A stretch of 64,000 bases of DNA, taken from Tubiluchus corallicola. Its lineage: Eukaryota > Priapulida > Priapulimorpha > Priapulimorphida > Tubiluchidae. Of the stretch, positions 1 through 29,041 are shown in pieces. The first letter of the stretch is position 1. Each line of letters opens with the position of its first letter. The notes below the pieces were generated by a model, which was not told the DNA's origin, ran no database searches, and worked only from the letters and a program-made list of their open reading frames with translations. The position numbers and the translations under genes are program-made. The stretch lies in the NCBI GenBank assembly GCA_030141605.1, contig JAQGDQ010000258.1, positions 258,000 to 321,999 of the forward strand, in the 5' to 3' direction.

Positions 1-3000
1 TGATATGGCATTATACAGCCTGTAGCTGTACCGTTTTTCTTCGGTACCATTTTTTTCGTGATATAATAGTTACACTGTAACTTTTGTGCACTGAGTGTAG
101 ATGCTCATTTAGTAATGCAGTAAAGCACTTTGATACTTCAAAAATAAACTTCTAGAATTTTGCATTTTGTAAAAAAATGTTCTAACTGAATAATTAAATT
201 GTAATAATTTTGCCACTGTGCAGACAATAGCTCACTGTTGTTGCAATTTCCTTAGAGTTCCATGTAAAGTAGCAGAACTTGAGTAAAAAACATTTTATAA
301 TTATTAAAAATTAAAACGGGTATACACAGTAATAGGATATTCACATTCTTTTTAAAGGTATTTATCAGTAGAAATATTAACTAAGGTCAAGCAAGTACCC
401 TAAAACTTATGTAATCTATTACATTATTAAATGTTCAAGCACTAACAATGCTAATTAGTGAGATACAACTGTTACAATGGGAAGACACATATGTATTCAA
501 TTGGCAATATAAACATATTCATATCAGAAAAAATTAAAAGTTTAGCGTAATATAAGAAAAATGTTATTTTAATCTAATCCTGTTGTTTTTCGTATGCAAA
601 TGGAGGATAAACACTTCTTTCATACCAAAAATAGGCAGACACTATGTTTGCGTTATAGTAATAAAGCATGACTCGCCCACCGTAATATGACGGAGTGTTG
701 CTCGCATTCACCGCGTGTCTTATTTAGGGATTACGTAGTAATATAGATATCTATGAGGATATTCAACTTCACTCAATCTGCAAATCTTGCAGATGCGGAT
801 ATTTACAATTGTGGATTTTGAGGTTGCAGATAAACAAGAAAGTGATATATTGCCCTTCTCTGACGGCGATTTCTCGTCAATATCTTTCGCGGTACGGATC
901 GATCCGTATTTTCTAGTGAATGCTTTCGAGACACGGATCAGTATTTTAACGGGTCCGTACCGTTAGTCACTGCCAAAAGTTATATATATGTTAGAAGTTT
1001 TTAAAAGATTTACAAAAGTGTTAAACTGAGATTTGATTGCTGCTATAAACTCGGTAGACAACTTAGGCTGTCACTTCTGTTTGATTCTGATTGCACCTAA
1101 TGAATTATTAAACTTAATACCCAGCTGTATATTACTACAGAAAAGGAATTTTTATATAAAATCTGCCATATTTACCCGCTAATACAATAAAATTATAATT
1201 TAGTAGTCAAATTGGTAAATTACTGCTATAGCAAATTTTTACTTGCCTTAAACTCCATAACTAATATGTATATTAGCCTTAGTCATGTATTATGTTTCCC
1301 ATCACTGCCCACTCTTTTGTACTAGCTAGCTGTTCACAATGTCACACTTTATGACTTTTTGCCCAGGATGCATAAATTTAAACATGTAATAGAAAGGTTT
1401 GCAAACTCCTTGCAATCAAGGAGGGTTGAGGGAAGGAGAGCACGAATATGAAAAAACGACGTTATTTACCAAGATGTTAGTTATCCGAAAAAGCAATTGC
1501 TTATTAGCATTCAGGCAAATTAAAAAAGTTTTTGTTTAAAATAATTCTTTAAAAATGTATATGTTCCTATTTTAAGAAGAAATCACATCCCTTTGATTAC
1601 AACTCATTAACTATAAACTGTTTTTTTTTATCGTCATACATACTCATTTCAAGACATGTTACTTAAACTTTTGTGAAAAAAGATTGTGAGAATGGGCATT
1701 TGCTTTAACAAAAACTTGCTGATATTAGTGCTTTGTTCAACTTCATAATAAAGATAAACATCACTGAAACTATTTTCGGCAAAACTTAGAGTAACCAACA
1801 AAAAAATCATACATAGTCATCTATTAAAATGTACTTTGTAGCTGCAACTGAAAGAAATTTAAGTTAAGATTTGGCAATACAGAAAAATGGAAATTGTAAT
1901 GCTTTATCTGGCCTGAAAAATATAGGGTAGCTTGCAGTTTGTATAGTTCCTTCTGATTAATACATGATTTGCACAAGTCTTTTTTTTTATTAAAGGAAAA
2001 CAGGGTGATTATTCATATCATACCACATTTTGAAGTTTAGCAAAAAATATACATTTTAACATCTATAATAATACCAAAACGATTTGCTAATTAAATAATA
2101 GGTTGAGAACTTAATTAATGGTGATGACACCCAACTAGTGGTGGCGTCACAACTAAACATAATTCTCAACAGCACAAGCATTCCACGAACAGGTTGCACA
2201 TGTATGCGAACATGAAAATTGAAATATACTGCTACAGTACAATATTCAGTGTGATATATAAAAACTCAGCAAATTTTAAGTTTAAAAATTCAGATTTCAA
2301 ATTTACCGCTGTGCTCACGCATGAGCTTTTGAATGGTTGCACTAGGTCACAAATGAACAACTGTAAAGTGAGCACCTGTTTTTAATGCATTTCCGAGATG
2401 CAGGCGCTGATGACCATCTGATCAAGTGAATGACAAAATGTGTGGGACAGCAAAGAATTAGCCACACGAATGTGAAATTACGTTTCTGTGGTAATAATTT
2501 TTTTCATTTCAGTCATTTTTCACGAAAAAGCATATGTTCCCTTTCAATGTTTTATAGGGTAGATTGTTTTGACCTATAGTTTCAGACTGAGTCTGGTGTA
2601 CCTTTAATGATTTCAATACGGCGATGAGTGTAGTTGCAAAAAACCACCTGAACTGCAAAAATTAATATTCTTTTTTCTTCCAAGTTTGTTCGAGAACTTT
2701 ATCAGCAAGAAATTTACATTGTTGAATTTTGATACTCTATTTCTCAATTAATCAAATTTTGAGGTTGTCTGCAGTTGGTAGTATATTAATAATCGTAATA
2801 ATTTTTATTTAAAATTTTTTAGACAATAAGTGTTTAAACATATTTTTAGATAACACAACTCAGCTTTGAGACTTTTATTGGTGGCTATATATAACATAAC
2901 AGAATATAAGAACATATTAACAAAGATTATTATTTCCCCTCTTTTGTCTTTATAAGATTGCGGAAGGCAGGGTAAAAGAAAATACCATGCTTGAAATCTT

Positions 3001-3300
3001 TGCCCTTATGTATGATCCAGCTGACAATCCTAACTGAAACCACAGGGTAGTTAGACTGTAATCTCAAAAGATGAAGGCAGTTGGAAAAATATACATGACT
3101 TCAAATTTTACGTCATTGGCGATGGTGGATTTGTCAAGGCATGTTTACAGTTCACATGGTTGATTTTGGGTTTTGGTTTTGAATTAAATTGAAAAATTAT
3201 GAAAGCTTAATCACAAAAAGTTTGATCTGCCCAGAATGTTAAAAAGTAATATCTATACTCTTATATTAATATTCTTGGTATATATATTTATATATATATA
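1..3300. other. AT-rich intergenic DNA, no gene seen
   Basis: I see no convincing exon, RNA gene or transposon in this stretch. It is AT-rich with frequent stops in all frames. The only structured piece is a short inverted repeat at about 890-962: a self-complementary ACGGATCGATCCGT is followed about 50 bases later by GGGTCCGTACCG, which pairs with the CGGTACGGA on the left. The stretch ends in a short (TA)n run just before a GC-rich island. Confidence 0.5.
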
Positions 3301-3785
3301 AGATTCGAGGCTACAGCTCCGACGAGGGCACCATTTGGGGCGATCTATACATCAAACGAAAGGTCTCGATCTAGTGTCGTGCCATTGATGGTTTATTTTT
3401 CGAATCGGGCCCACCGGGAGGAACGGGAGGCGAAAAACCTCCAAAAATGGCCCTTTTTCGGCCGTTTTTTGTAAAAGTTATACGGCTGAGATGTAGAGAA
3501 CGGGAACGGGCCGAGGGGGGTGCTGGGTATGGATAGATAGCCCGTTCAGCGGTGGGTGTAGTAGGCATATTTAGAATTCCCGAGAGGGCCAGGGCGCCCC
3601 GCAACGGGCGTTTTCCCGGACCCAACTCGCGATTTTTTCGAAATTTTGACCAAACAGCATGCGGGAAAAACGTTCTAGCGGCGCCCGGTGGGACTCTCGG
3701 AAGGAGATATATAGCTCATCAGAAAGAGGAAGAACGGGGCTACACGATGATGTGGGATATATTTTAGGGCAGGTCCACCGAGAGG
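3301..3785. repeat. GC-rich island, possible unclassified transposable element
   Basis: About 480 bases are far richer in G and C than the surrounding AT-rich DNA, with abrupt edges: a TA-rich run on the left and AT-rich DNA returning after about 3790. The piece has repeated C/G blocks such as CGGGCCCACCGGGAGG and GGCGCCCGGTGGGA. Short open frames of 71-84 codons occur on both strands, but none resembles a known protein and codon choice looks random. No clear terminal inverted repeats or target duplication were found. It may be an old repeat, a transferred fragment or the GC-rich part of a larger element. Nothing here supports a gene call. Confidence 0.35.
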
Positions 3786-4160
3786 AGTATCAACGAGTTA
3801 GTTAGGAGTTCTATTTTTGGCAATTTTCACTTAGAAAACTGCTGACGCAAAGGCATTGTTGTGACGTCATCCATTGTACTCTACGCTGCTTATAACTTTA
3901 ATTCAGCAAAAAGCTACAGGCTTTGCGTTAGTTAAACAAACAGTAGGCACGATGTTACGGGCTTTGTGTTATAAATGTGGACTAGGTAGGATGTTCGCGT
4001 ATTATTGATTACACGTGTATTTATACGCAAAATCTTTTGCGGGGCCTTTGCTATTTATTATATTATAGCACATAGTTTCAACTTTGTGAAAAATGTTTGG
4101 AATGGTTTTGTTGTAATGCTGTGCTGTTGGTGCTTGTGCTATAGGTGTTGTCATCGTTGC

Positions 4161-4192
4161 CACCATCATCATCATCATCATCAACATCATGA
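4161..4192. repeat. (CAT)n microsatellite
   Basis: A short run of CAT/ACC-type trinucleotides (CACCATCATCATCATCATCA) directly precedes the G/T minisatellite. The short open frames across it, with His runs on one strand and Met runs on the other, are by-products of the repeat. Confidence 0.8.
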
Positions 4193-4203
4193 TCACCACG
4201 TGA

Positions 4204-4822
4204 GGTGGTGGATTTGATGTGGTGTGGTGGTGGTGTGCTTTGTGTGTTGTGCTATGGATGGTGTGGTGGGGTGATAGGGTGTGTGGGGTGTGGTGTGGGT
4301 AGTGTGGTATGGAGTGGGTGGCGTGGTGTGTGGGTGGGTGTTGTGGTGCAGTGTGGTGTTATGGTGTGGTACTGTGCGGTGTGATGTGGTTGAGTATTAT
4401 GGTGTGGGTGGTGTGGTGTGGTGTGTGGGTGGTGCGGTGCAGTGGTATGGTGTGGTGTGGTGGAGTCGTATGGTGTGGGTGGTGTGGTGTGTGGGTGGTG
4501 CGGTGTGCTGCAGCGGTGTGGTGCGGTGTGGTGTGTAGGTTGGTGGGTGGTGTGGTGTTATGGTGTGGTGCTGTGCGGTGTGGTGCAGTGTGGTGTTATG
4601 GTGTGGTGCTGTGCGGTGTGATGAGGTGGAGTATTATGGTGTGGTGTGGTGTGTGGGTGGTGCAGTGGTATGGTGTGGTGTGATGTGGTGGAGTGGTATG
4701 GTGTGGGTGGTGTGGTGTGTAGGTGGTATGGTGGTGTGGTGTGATATGGTGGTGTGGTGTGTAGGTGGGTGGGTGGTGTGGTGCAGTGCGGTGTGATGAG
4801 GTGGAGTGGTGTGGTGTGGGTT
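4204..4822. repeat. G/T-only minisatellite (GTGTGGTGTG-like units)
   Basis: About 620 bases of the + strand are almost only G and T, built from degenerate 5- and 10-base units such as GGTGT, GTGGT and TGGTGTGGTG, with scattered GTGGGTGG and GTGCGGTG variants. Longer sub-blocks (for example GTGTGTGGGTGGTGCGGTG) recur, which suggests higher-order duplication. The open frames on both strands (Val/Trp/Cys/Gly-rich on +, His/Thr/Pro-rich on -) follow from the base composition and are not genes. The strand asymmetry and many GG steps could favour unusual DNA structure. Confidence 0.9.
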
Positions 4823-5045
4823 TTGTGTTGATTTGTGCACAAAATTCTTTTTGTGGGGTTTGGCTAGTGTATTATTATTACTATTAAATATTTTTGCTCC
4901 ATTTAAGTTGCCCAGAATGACAATTTTGCATCAAACTTTTGTGTGAATGAAAGTAGGAAAGTAACAATCCAAATGTACATTTACTTGCACACTAAATAGA
5001 TATTTTTGATATTTAAGTTTTTTTACTCACTTTTTGCATTTTTTA

Positions 5046-5047
5046 GA
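5046..5047 (+). promoter_or_regulatory. candidate splice acceptor in the BCAS2 5' UTR
   Basis: A pyrimidine-rich tract ending TTTTGCATTTTTTAG lies 60 bases before the BCAS2 start codon, with AG at 5045-5046. This is a good acceptor for either a 5'-UTR intron or a trans-spliced leader. No matching upstream exon was identified. Confidence 0.5.
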
Positions 5048-5091
5048 TAAAAACTGTTTATAAGCTGAGAAATTGGGAAGTTATTACATCC

Positions 5092-5127
5092 ATGCGAAAA
5101 TCACTATGGCAGGAGAAATTGTTGTAG
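5092..5127 (+). other. upstream ORF overlapping the BCAS2 start
   Basis: An out-of-frame ATG at 5092 opens an 11-codon reading frame that ends with TAG at 5125-5127, overlapping the BCAS2 start codon at 5106. If it lies in the mature mRNA it could reduce initiation at the main start. No mRNA evidence is available. Confidence 0.4.
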
Positions 5128-5765
5128 TAGATGCTCTTCCGTACTTTGATCATGAATATGACGAACCAGGAGTGAGAGAAGCTGCACTGGAATTAGTAGA
5201 AGAGGAGACAAGGAGGTACCGACCAACAAAAAACTACCTGGACTACCTTCCACCTCCTAATTTCAGTTTATTTGAAACAGAGGTTTTAAAGAATGAATTT
5301 GAAAGATTGTCTAATCGTCTACCAATGGACATGTTAAGTATGAAACGTTATGAACTTCCTGCTCCTCCTGCGGGAAAAACAACAGATGTTCAAGCTTGGC
5401 AGGAATGTGTGGAAAATTCAATGGCACAGCTAGAACATCAAGCCACTCGTATAGCTAATCTAGAACTGATGACGATGTACGGGGCCAATGCATGGAAAGT
5501 GCATAACAGTATTCTTGCACAGTTGGTTGAACAAAGCCAGAAACAGTTACAGGAACTAAACAAGATGATCCAAAACATCAACTGGCATCGTAAGCAAGAC
5601 CAGACCAAAGCCGGAGAGACGCTTAATAAGTTAGAAGCAAACTGGGTCGGACTAGTGTCAAAAAATTACGAGATTGAACAAGCATGTGCTCAACTAGAGA
5701 AAGAGTTAAATGAATTGCAAGAAAGTGGTGCCACCAAGCGAATAAAATATGATGCATACCAGTAG
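5106..5765 (+). CDS. BCAS2: Pre-mRNA-splicing factor SPF27 (BCAS2)
   Basis: BCAS2/SPF27 is a core subunit of the PRP19/NTC complex, which acts in the nucleus to activate the spliceosome. The reading frame gives 219 residues, close to the roughly 225 of vertebrate BCAS2. It is recognised by near-identical family blocks: VVDALPYFD near the N-terminus, [19 protein letters not shown], then [31 protein letters not shown] and LVSKNYEIE. The C-terminal third is a heptad-patterned coiled coil used in complex assembly. The start is set at the ATG giving [15 protein letters not shown], because the upstream in-frame codons are not conserved and begin with TTG. The coding region has no introns and no inactivating change. 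A consensus acceptor lies 60 bases upstream and AATAAA about 210 bases after the stop. It may have lost its introns or be an old retrocopy; no poly(A) remnant is visible. Confidence 0.97.
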   Translation: MAGEIVVVDALPYFDHEYDEPGVREAALELVEEETRRYRPTKNYLDYLPPPNFSLFETEVLKNEFERLSNRLPMDMLSMKRYELPAPPAGKTTDVQAWQECVENSMAQLEHQATRIANLELMTMYGANAWKVHNSILAQLVEQSQKQLQELNKMIQNINWHRKQDQTKAGETLNKLEANWVGLVSKNYEIEQACAQLEKELNELQESGATKRIKYDAYQ

Positions 5766-5976
5766 TTAGCTGGAGTAATGTAAAATTTGACTAATTTCGC
5801 ACACATTTTTTAAATTTAAACAACAATTGAAGAAAGCTTTTAGCCTGTCTTTTTAAAAAGATTTGAGCACATTTATATGCATCACACAACTTGTGGTAAC
5901 TGTGAAATTTAATTATGTTTTAATAGTTCACAACTGCTGACATACATTTTATTATAATCTTCTGGAAATTATGGCA

Positions 5977-5982
5977 AATAAA
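5977..5982 (+). terminator. Poly(A) signal AATAAA for BCAS2
   Basis: A canonical AATAAA lies about 210 bases after the BCAS2 stop codon. It is the first such hexamer downstream and gives a short, plausible 3' UTR. Confidence 0.7.
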
Positions 5983-7977
5983 CGTGATTAAGTTTTGTGC
6001 TGGTGAAGTGGAATTTAATTATGACTTATTTTTAGCATTCCATCTATTTCAAAAAGGCATGCTAGTTATCATTGTAAAATACTGTTGGATATTAAAACAC
6101 ACTGTAACTGATTGTAAGCAGCTAAATTTATGTGTGAAAATTTGGATGTTCTCCTTCTCGATTAACATGATTTTGATTTTGGTTACTTTGGCTGGACCTC
6201 ATAATTTATTAACTCAGCATTTGTAAACTTAAAATAGTTTTTTAGAACTCTTGTTTTATCTCCATCTCAGTTAACTTTAACTAGTGTTTGGTAAGTACAG
6301 AGTTGCAGTCAACTAAGCTAGCTACCAATTTTACATTTAACTACACTTAACAGTTATTAGCAAAAATACATAGCTTGTTAAACTTATAGTTCCAATAATA
6401 GCAGTTACTTTGACTTTCTGTCTAAAGAAAAAAGTTTTGCATTTCACTATCGATTGCTTTATTTATGTGCATTCCAATTGTTTTTCTATTTTGTTTAAAC
6501 AAAGTAAAAAACAAGTTAATTGCTTAATAACAAAAGCTTGTCTAACACATTTCAATGTTTCTGGAAATATTTCTCTTTTAATCCAGTTCTCTTTCTAGAA
6601 TAACTGATCCTGTCTTCTACAGCAATATAGAGCTTTGCAAAAATTGAAAGCAAGTCTGTTGAACTGGCAACACTTTGAAACTTAATTTGCTTAGTGATTG
6701 TTAGCAGGCATTAGCTTATGCACTTAAAAAGTTTGTGACTAAGCATAAAAAATAAAATTGAGGCTTCGCTAAAGCTACTGAACAAATGAGTCAATTTTAG
6801 TTGCGCATCTGTACTGCTGACTCACATTGGGATTACATTGTCTTTGTTATTTTTTATGCTATTTCGTTTTCATTTTAGCATTTATAAGCAAATTCAAAAC
6901 AACAACAGTTAGCACATTTGACAAAATTTGTAAGTGGAAATAAATAGTGTTCACATTATTGTGACCTAGTTAACAATGTTCAAACAATATTTATAATTGC
7001 ACTAACCTTAGTTATATAAGCATTTATTTTATACTTTGAGTTTATTAACTTAAGCAGTCTCTAGCTTTTTTTATTGAATTTTGATAACCAATAACTATTT
7101 TGCTAACTTGTCAGGTAGTTTAAATGCATTTGGGCCGTGACTTCATTTATCTAAATAATTTTACACTTTGTGCTTTATATTACAGAGGTTTAAACGAGCA
7201 TGTCCTCTCAACCTTTCATTTTTCATAAACTAACAAATCCTAATTGTTTCTGGGGCAAAAACGCAAAGGCGTATCCATGATAACAAATAACATCGTTAGA
7301 TCTATGCTTGACAAAACCGGGATTCTGTCTTCAAAATGCTTTTCAATAAAAGGCTCTCATTTAGCTTGTTTTCTTTGTTTAATTTTTACTATTAGCTATA
7401 CTGTAGTTTATTCATTAGGTTTTTAGGTGTTAGATCTCTTGAAGCGTACTTCCACTAAATTTTCGAACTTTCTACCTCTGATACATGTTTAAACAAGCGT
7501 GTCAACTATTTTATAATAACATAATTATATTTGCGTTTATAGCTGGATTGATTCTCCTTGCTCTACTGGATATAATAATAATTGTGTTAACGTAGCAGGT
7601 AAACGCTATATAAAGGCTGATTAAAATTTCTCTCATGATATGACATCACTTGATACCAGACAGGTTATGAATCAGTTTCGTTTGACAGCTTTTCGTTGAT
7701 AATTGCTGATAGTTGGTAGCGGAACTGCTACAGTATTTTTTCATTGATATAATATAGCAGACGTCTTCACTTTCAATAACTATCTAGCATTGCAGTCGGG
7801 ACTACGGTATACATTGTAGACTTAATACTTACGTAAGGTACAACGTGTCTATCCACCTACCTTATTTATTTAAATTTATTGCATAGTGGAGAACATGTAA
7901 AATGAAGTCTAACGAAAGATACACACAGTTAAATTCTTGTTCTTCTCTTAACCAGGTTTTTCTGGTTTAGTACTGAT
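5983..7977. other. AT-rich intergenic DNA, no gene seen
   Basis: Several frames of 60-80 codons are open here, but they lack splice context, similarity or codon bias. I see no exon, RNA gene or transposon end. Confidence 0.5.
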
Positions 7978-8338
7978 CTACATTGACTGACTGACCGACC
8001 AATTTAACAACTGCCTGATGGACAGACATGTGGATGCTTGGATGGGTTGCTTCGCTGACTGAATTGGCTGATTGACTGGCTTGACCTAATGGTAGCTGTA
8101 CTGGCTGAATCATTTGTTAGTGTATTGAGTGATTGGTTAATAATTGGGCACATTCCCTTATTCATTGTTTGGTTGCATTATAAACTAATTGATCGGTTGA
8201 TTGACTGACTGATTCACAGATATTATTAATTGATTGATTCAGGCTGACTGACTGATGACCAATCCAGTGGTTATCTTGACTGAGAGAGAATGATTGGTAT
8301 ATCGAATGCTTAGTTGATTAATTGACTGACTCACTGAT
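7978..8338. repeat. Degenerate TGAC/TGAT tetranucleotide array
   Basis: About 360 bases are built on decayed four-base units (TGAC, TGAT, TGGC, GGAC), for example GACTGACTGACCGACC and GATTGACTGACTGATT. The phase of four is kept over long runs although individual units differ. This looks like an old microsatellite. Confidence 0.75.
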
Positions 8339-9336
8339 TATTTTGTTAATTCTAAAACAAAACGGTAAATAATTTGTCTTATTTCTTAATAAATATTGTG
8401 CAATAAAATTTCCTTATTGGTTTCTTGATTAATTGATTGCACTTATAAGTACGTTTGTTCACCATGACGGTGCATCCTTGTTTGTATTATTTTTGTTCTT
8501 TGAAATCAAAGCTTATCTCATTGCCGTAAAAGGTTTTTGCTTAAGATGTTGGCAGGACACTGAAATCAGCCCACTTGCTATGATGAAAATGGTGCATACG
8601 CGTTTTTAAACATCACATGTTTAGCTCACTACTGTAGTATATTGTTCTGTAATATTTTTCTCAAGTAGTGCTGTGTGTATATTGTGCCGTTACCTTATCC
8701 CCATCATTTAAATCTTAAAATATGTCTCTAAGCCATCAAATCTTGTTACAGCAAAAACTTGCTGTGCAACAAATATTTCTACGTGCATAATAGCATCTTA
8801 AAGATTGTAACTGTAATTTTACATATAACTTCTTAAATTTAAGCAAAAAACCACATCTAACATGTTATGATTAATTTTCATGAATCCTCATTAATTTAAG
8901 CCATAAATCCAAGATCTAGTACTACAATGCATATTAAGCCCTACTTCATTTTCTAATTAATATACAACGTCTAAAACACGACGGAGTTTTGACGGAGACA
9001 AAATCAGCAGATAATTGTAGGCCTAATTATAGTATCTGTAACTGACTGTTTATATATGCTGTTCTTTTTGTTTGTTACACTTAGACCTATATAATCTTCA
9101 TTCGTTGCTACTTGAAAAGACATACGTTTATTGTGGTAATTTTAGATTAGTTGTTGTAAGTTACCGTTTTGTTACAGATATACGTATATGTGCAGTTTGT
9201 CAATAAATAAATTAAATTTAACAGGAAAACTCGTGTTAAAATGGAAACCCAGAGTCCCAGACTGAGATGACCACCAGTTAATTCCCTAATATTTGTTACT
9301 AACTTTGATAGTATACTGCAAGATATGCCAGTAAAA
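8339..9336. other. AT-rich intergenic DNA, no gene seen
   Basis: No open frame of interest, RNA gene or repeat structure was recognised here. Confidence 0.45.
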
Positions 9337-9337
9337 T

Positions 9338-9428
<91 letters not shown>

Positions 9429-9458
9429 ATATATATATATAAATTATATATATAAAAA
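9337..9458. repeat. (AT)n microsatellite
   Basis: About 120 bases of nearly pure TA dinucleotide are broken only by a few AAT or TTA steps. The tract is self-complementary and could form a cruciform. Confidence 0.95.
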
Positions 9459-9939
9459 CTGACTCTTAGGCCTGTATATAATACGCGAACATTTTTAACC
9501 TAGTGCGTTGTTAACCCTGTTCACCTATTAAACACTGAACTGTCCTGTGGTAAATTTGTGGGTACACTGTCGCCATTCACACTGACTGAGCTATATCCAA
9601 AAGAGACTTATGGTGCGATATCCCTTTTTCGTAAGTCCTAGAGAACACCCTTTCTTCGAGGTGTTTGGAAAAAATTCAAAACTTTGAAAAAAGGTCGGTC
9701 GGTCGTAAAAAGTCAATTAAAAAACCATGGGGACCCCTTGAGTTCTAGGTAACCTTACTGCACCAGAAAGAATCTTTTGACCCCTTTTCTTTCTCGTTCT
9801 AAATAAGAAATAATTATCGGTTGAGGAAAATTCAAACAGAAACGTTTCATTTGAAGCATGGGGAGTAACATCTATACACATATGAGTAGAAGATTTGATT
9901 CGGTTTGATTAAATAGCTTACAGTTCTAGTTAGTAATGT

Positions 9940-9945
9940 TTTATT
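9940..9945 (-). terminator. Poly(A) signal AATAAA (- strand) for the chitin-binding gene
   Basis: AATAAA reads on the - strand about 330 bases beyond the end of the long open exon, the nearest canonical signal downstream of it. It would serve either the read-through 3' end or a short last exon at 9977-9996. Confidence 0.5.
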
Positions 9946-9976
9946 CTAATATTCGCAGCTTTCATTACATACTCGT

Positions 9977-27051
<17,075 letters not shown>

Positions 27052-28765
27052 GGTGAAACTATTGCATTAACGTAACAAAAATCTTTGCTGGAAATTCATC
27101 TTTTGCTGACGACACCTTCCCTATTTCCTCGAATGAGACGTTTGTCGTGTACAGGCGTAGCTAGCGTACCACCAACTTCAAACCTCTAACAAAGCAAGTT
27201 GTAAAATCCACCACCAAAAAACATCCAAGAGCTAAATTTTAAATGAATGTTTAGTTCCTCTGCACAGGATTACAGGCGATTCTCGATATTCTAGGCTGCC
27301 TTTCACTTTTAAATTACCTCAGTCAGGTTTTATTTCCTTTAAAGTGATAATTTCAGACTTGTAACTGTTCCATTGTCAATACGATTCAATGTCAGTGCTT
27401 TGTTTCATCATTGTCACTATCAGAATTATTGTAGTTGTAGGTAAATACCATTATCACATTGATTTTCGTTTACGCTGCTATGACTCGCATTGCCGTCGTC
27501 TGCTACGTTTCTCGTGCCACAAGAGTGCATCCTCTTCTTCGGGTGACAGTTATCCGTCCACGCACGCTATTATCGGTGGCGGGCAAGCGGCAAAGTGGTA
27601 CCCAGAAGTGTGCACTCTGGGGGTACAATAGCATGCGTTATTGAGCTCGAGTAAGTAACATGCAACTCATTAACAATACGCCACTGTGGTTATATGGGGC
27701 AGTGTGACTGTTGGTATGTGAATAAGTTTCATTGATTGGTTGAAAAAATCCTGCCCATCGTTACGTTAGTTAATCAATTGAATGACAGACAAACCATTAT
27801 TGTGGTGAAAGCAGCTGTCGTGAGAAGAGAAAGAGCTTTTTGTTTTTGTCTTGTATTCGTAAGAAATGCACATAAAGGTGGAACTAGAAAGGCACAAAAG
27901 GAAGAACAGCAAGAAACTATGTGCAACAGAATTGTGTCTGATGAAAACACACTGGCAAAAGAGCAATTAATGACCAAGACGAGAGGCTAATGTGAAAATC
28001 ACAATGTTTTTCGAAAAAACCTCTTGTTACGTTTCTTTGCCACTCCTTTGCAATCCTACCTACACCCACCATTTCAAAAACAACGTGTCTCAAGTATAAA
28101 GTAAATCTAATAGGCTTGTCTCAACTTTATCGTGATTATTGTTTGACGCAGTTCATTTCATTGACCCAGTAAAACTGTGTTGATCTATTAAGTAATTATA
28201 TTTTTTTATGATTTGAATTTTATTTGAGGAGCAAAATTTCACTTTGTAAGGTAATTTGTTTGTGAAGTGGTGTGTAAACAAATTCAAGCATTTAACCGCT
28301 GTGCATAGGTGAAAACAGCGAGGAGTTTACTGAAGGCTTAAATTAGTATATTTAGTAAAGGTGTAAAATTTATAAATTTTGTATTGAAGGTCTATTTAGG
28401 TATTTAGAACTGAATGTCTAAACAAACGACAAACAAACAAATAAATAAATACACACAGAACGCACGAATTTGCATTTGACGAAATTCATTAGTTTAAGTC
28501 AGGGTATGGCCTGCCAAATAAGGTTAACATAAACTTGCTTTATTAAATTTTAATTAATCAAAAGTTGAAAACTAAACTTTCATTAACTAAAAAAGTTAAT
28601 GACCGAATGACTGAGCAATTATTATGCAAAACGACCTGCATCGCATTAATTTAAAAGCGGCTTTATTTAACGTTTTTAAATGGAAACTTAGTGGGGGTGA
28701 TTAATTGAAATTTTATTAACATGAACTTACTAAAACGAACCTGTTTTCAGGACAAATGAAATAGT
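27052..28765. other. Upstream region of the chitin-binding gene; no other gene seen
   Basis: The promoter of the - strand chitin-binding gene should lie here. About 27450-27640 is locally richer in GC, with open frames of 61-80 codons that match nothing known. I could not identify a convincing TATA box or initiator. Confidence 0.4.
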
Positions 28766-28812
28766 TCTGAGTGAGCGAAGTTAAGCAGTAGGGCGTCTGG
28801 TTGGTAAACTGA
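28766..28812 (+). repeat. 5S-rRNA-like fragment (possible 5S-derived SINE)
   Basis: GAGCGAAGTTAAGCAGTAGGGCGTCTGGTTGGTA resembles the internal promoter part of animal 5S rRNA (GAAGYTAAGCAG, then GGGC and TGGTTAGTA). The flanks do not extend the match into a full 5S gene, so it is at most a fragment or the head of a 5S-derived SINE. Chance resemblance is possible. Confidence 0.3.
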
Positions 28813-29029
28813 CAGTTTCATCTGCTATACTGTTTATTCTTGAGGCGGATGTACACACATAGGTGAGACACCTCTTCCAGTTTAGGTTTTCATCTTGATT
28901 ATCCTTGATAATTACTCAGATTTACTCAGGTTTTGACGCAACTGTTAAAATAATAAGCAATTCAGACGTTTGTCAGTCTTTGTCAGACGTTGAATCAGTT
29001 CGCAATTTAGGATGCTGCTGTCATGCAGC

Positions 29030-29041
29030 TGCGCATGCGCG
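29030..29041. promoter_or_regulatory. NRF-1-like palindrome TGCGCATGCGCG
   Basis: The sequence contains the palindromic GCGCATGCGC core, the consensus of NRF-1-type sites found in CpG-rich animal promoters. It is rare in such AT-rich DNA. No gene start was found next to it, so function is unproven. Confidence 0.3.

Noticed and set aside
4281-4842. Open frames on both strands rich in Val/Trp/Cys or His/Thr/Pro
   Set aside because: They lie entirely in the G/T minisatellite and follow from its composition. Six overlapping frames are open at once.
7978-8338. Possible CRISPR-like or regular spaced array
   Set aside because: The periodicity is a decayed four-base microsatellite without conserved repeats and unique spacers, and the genome is eukaryotic.
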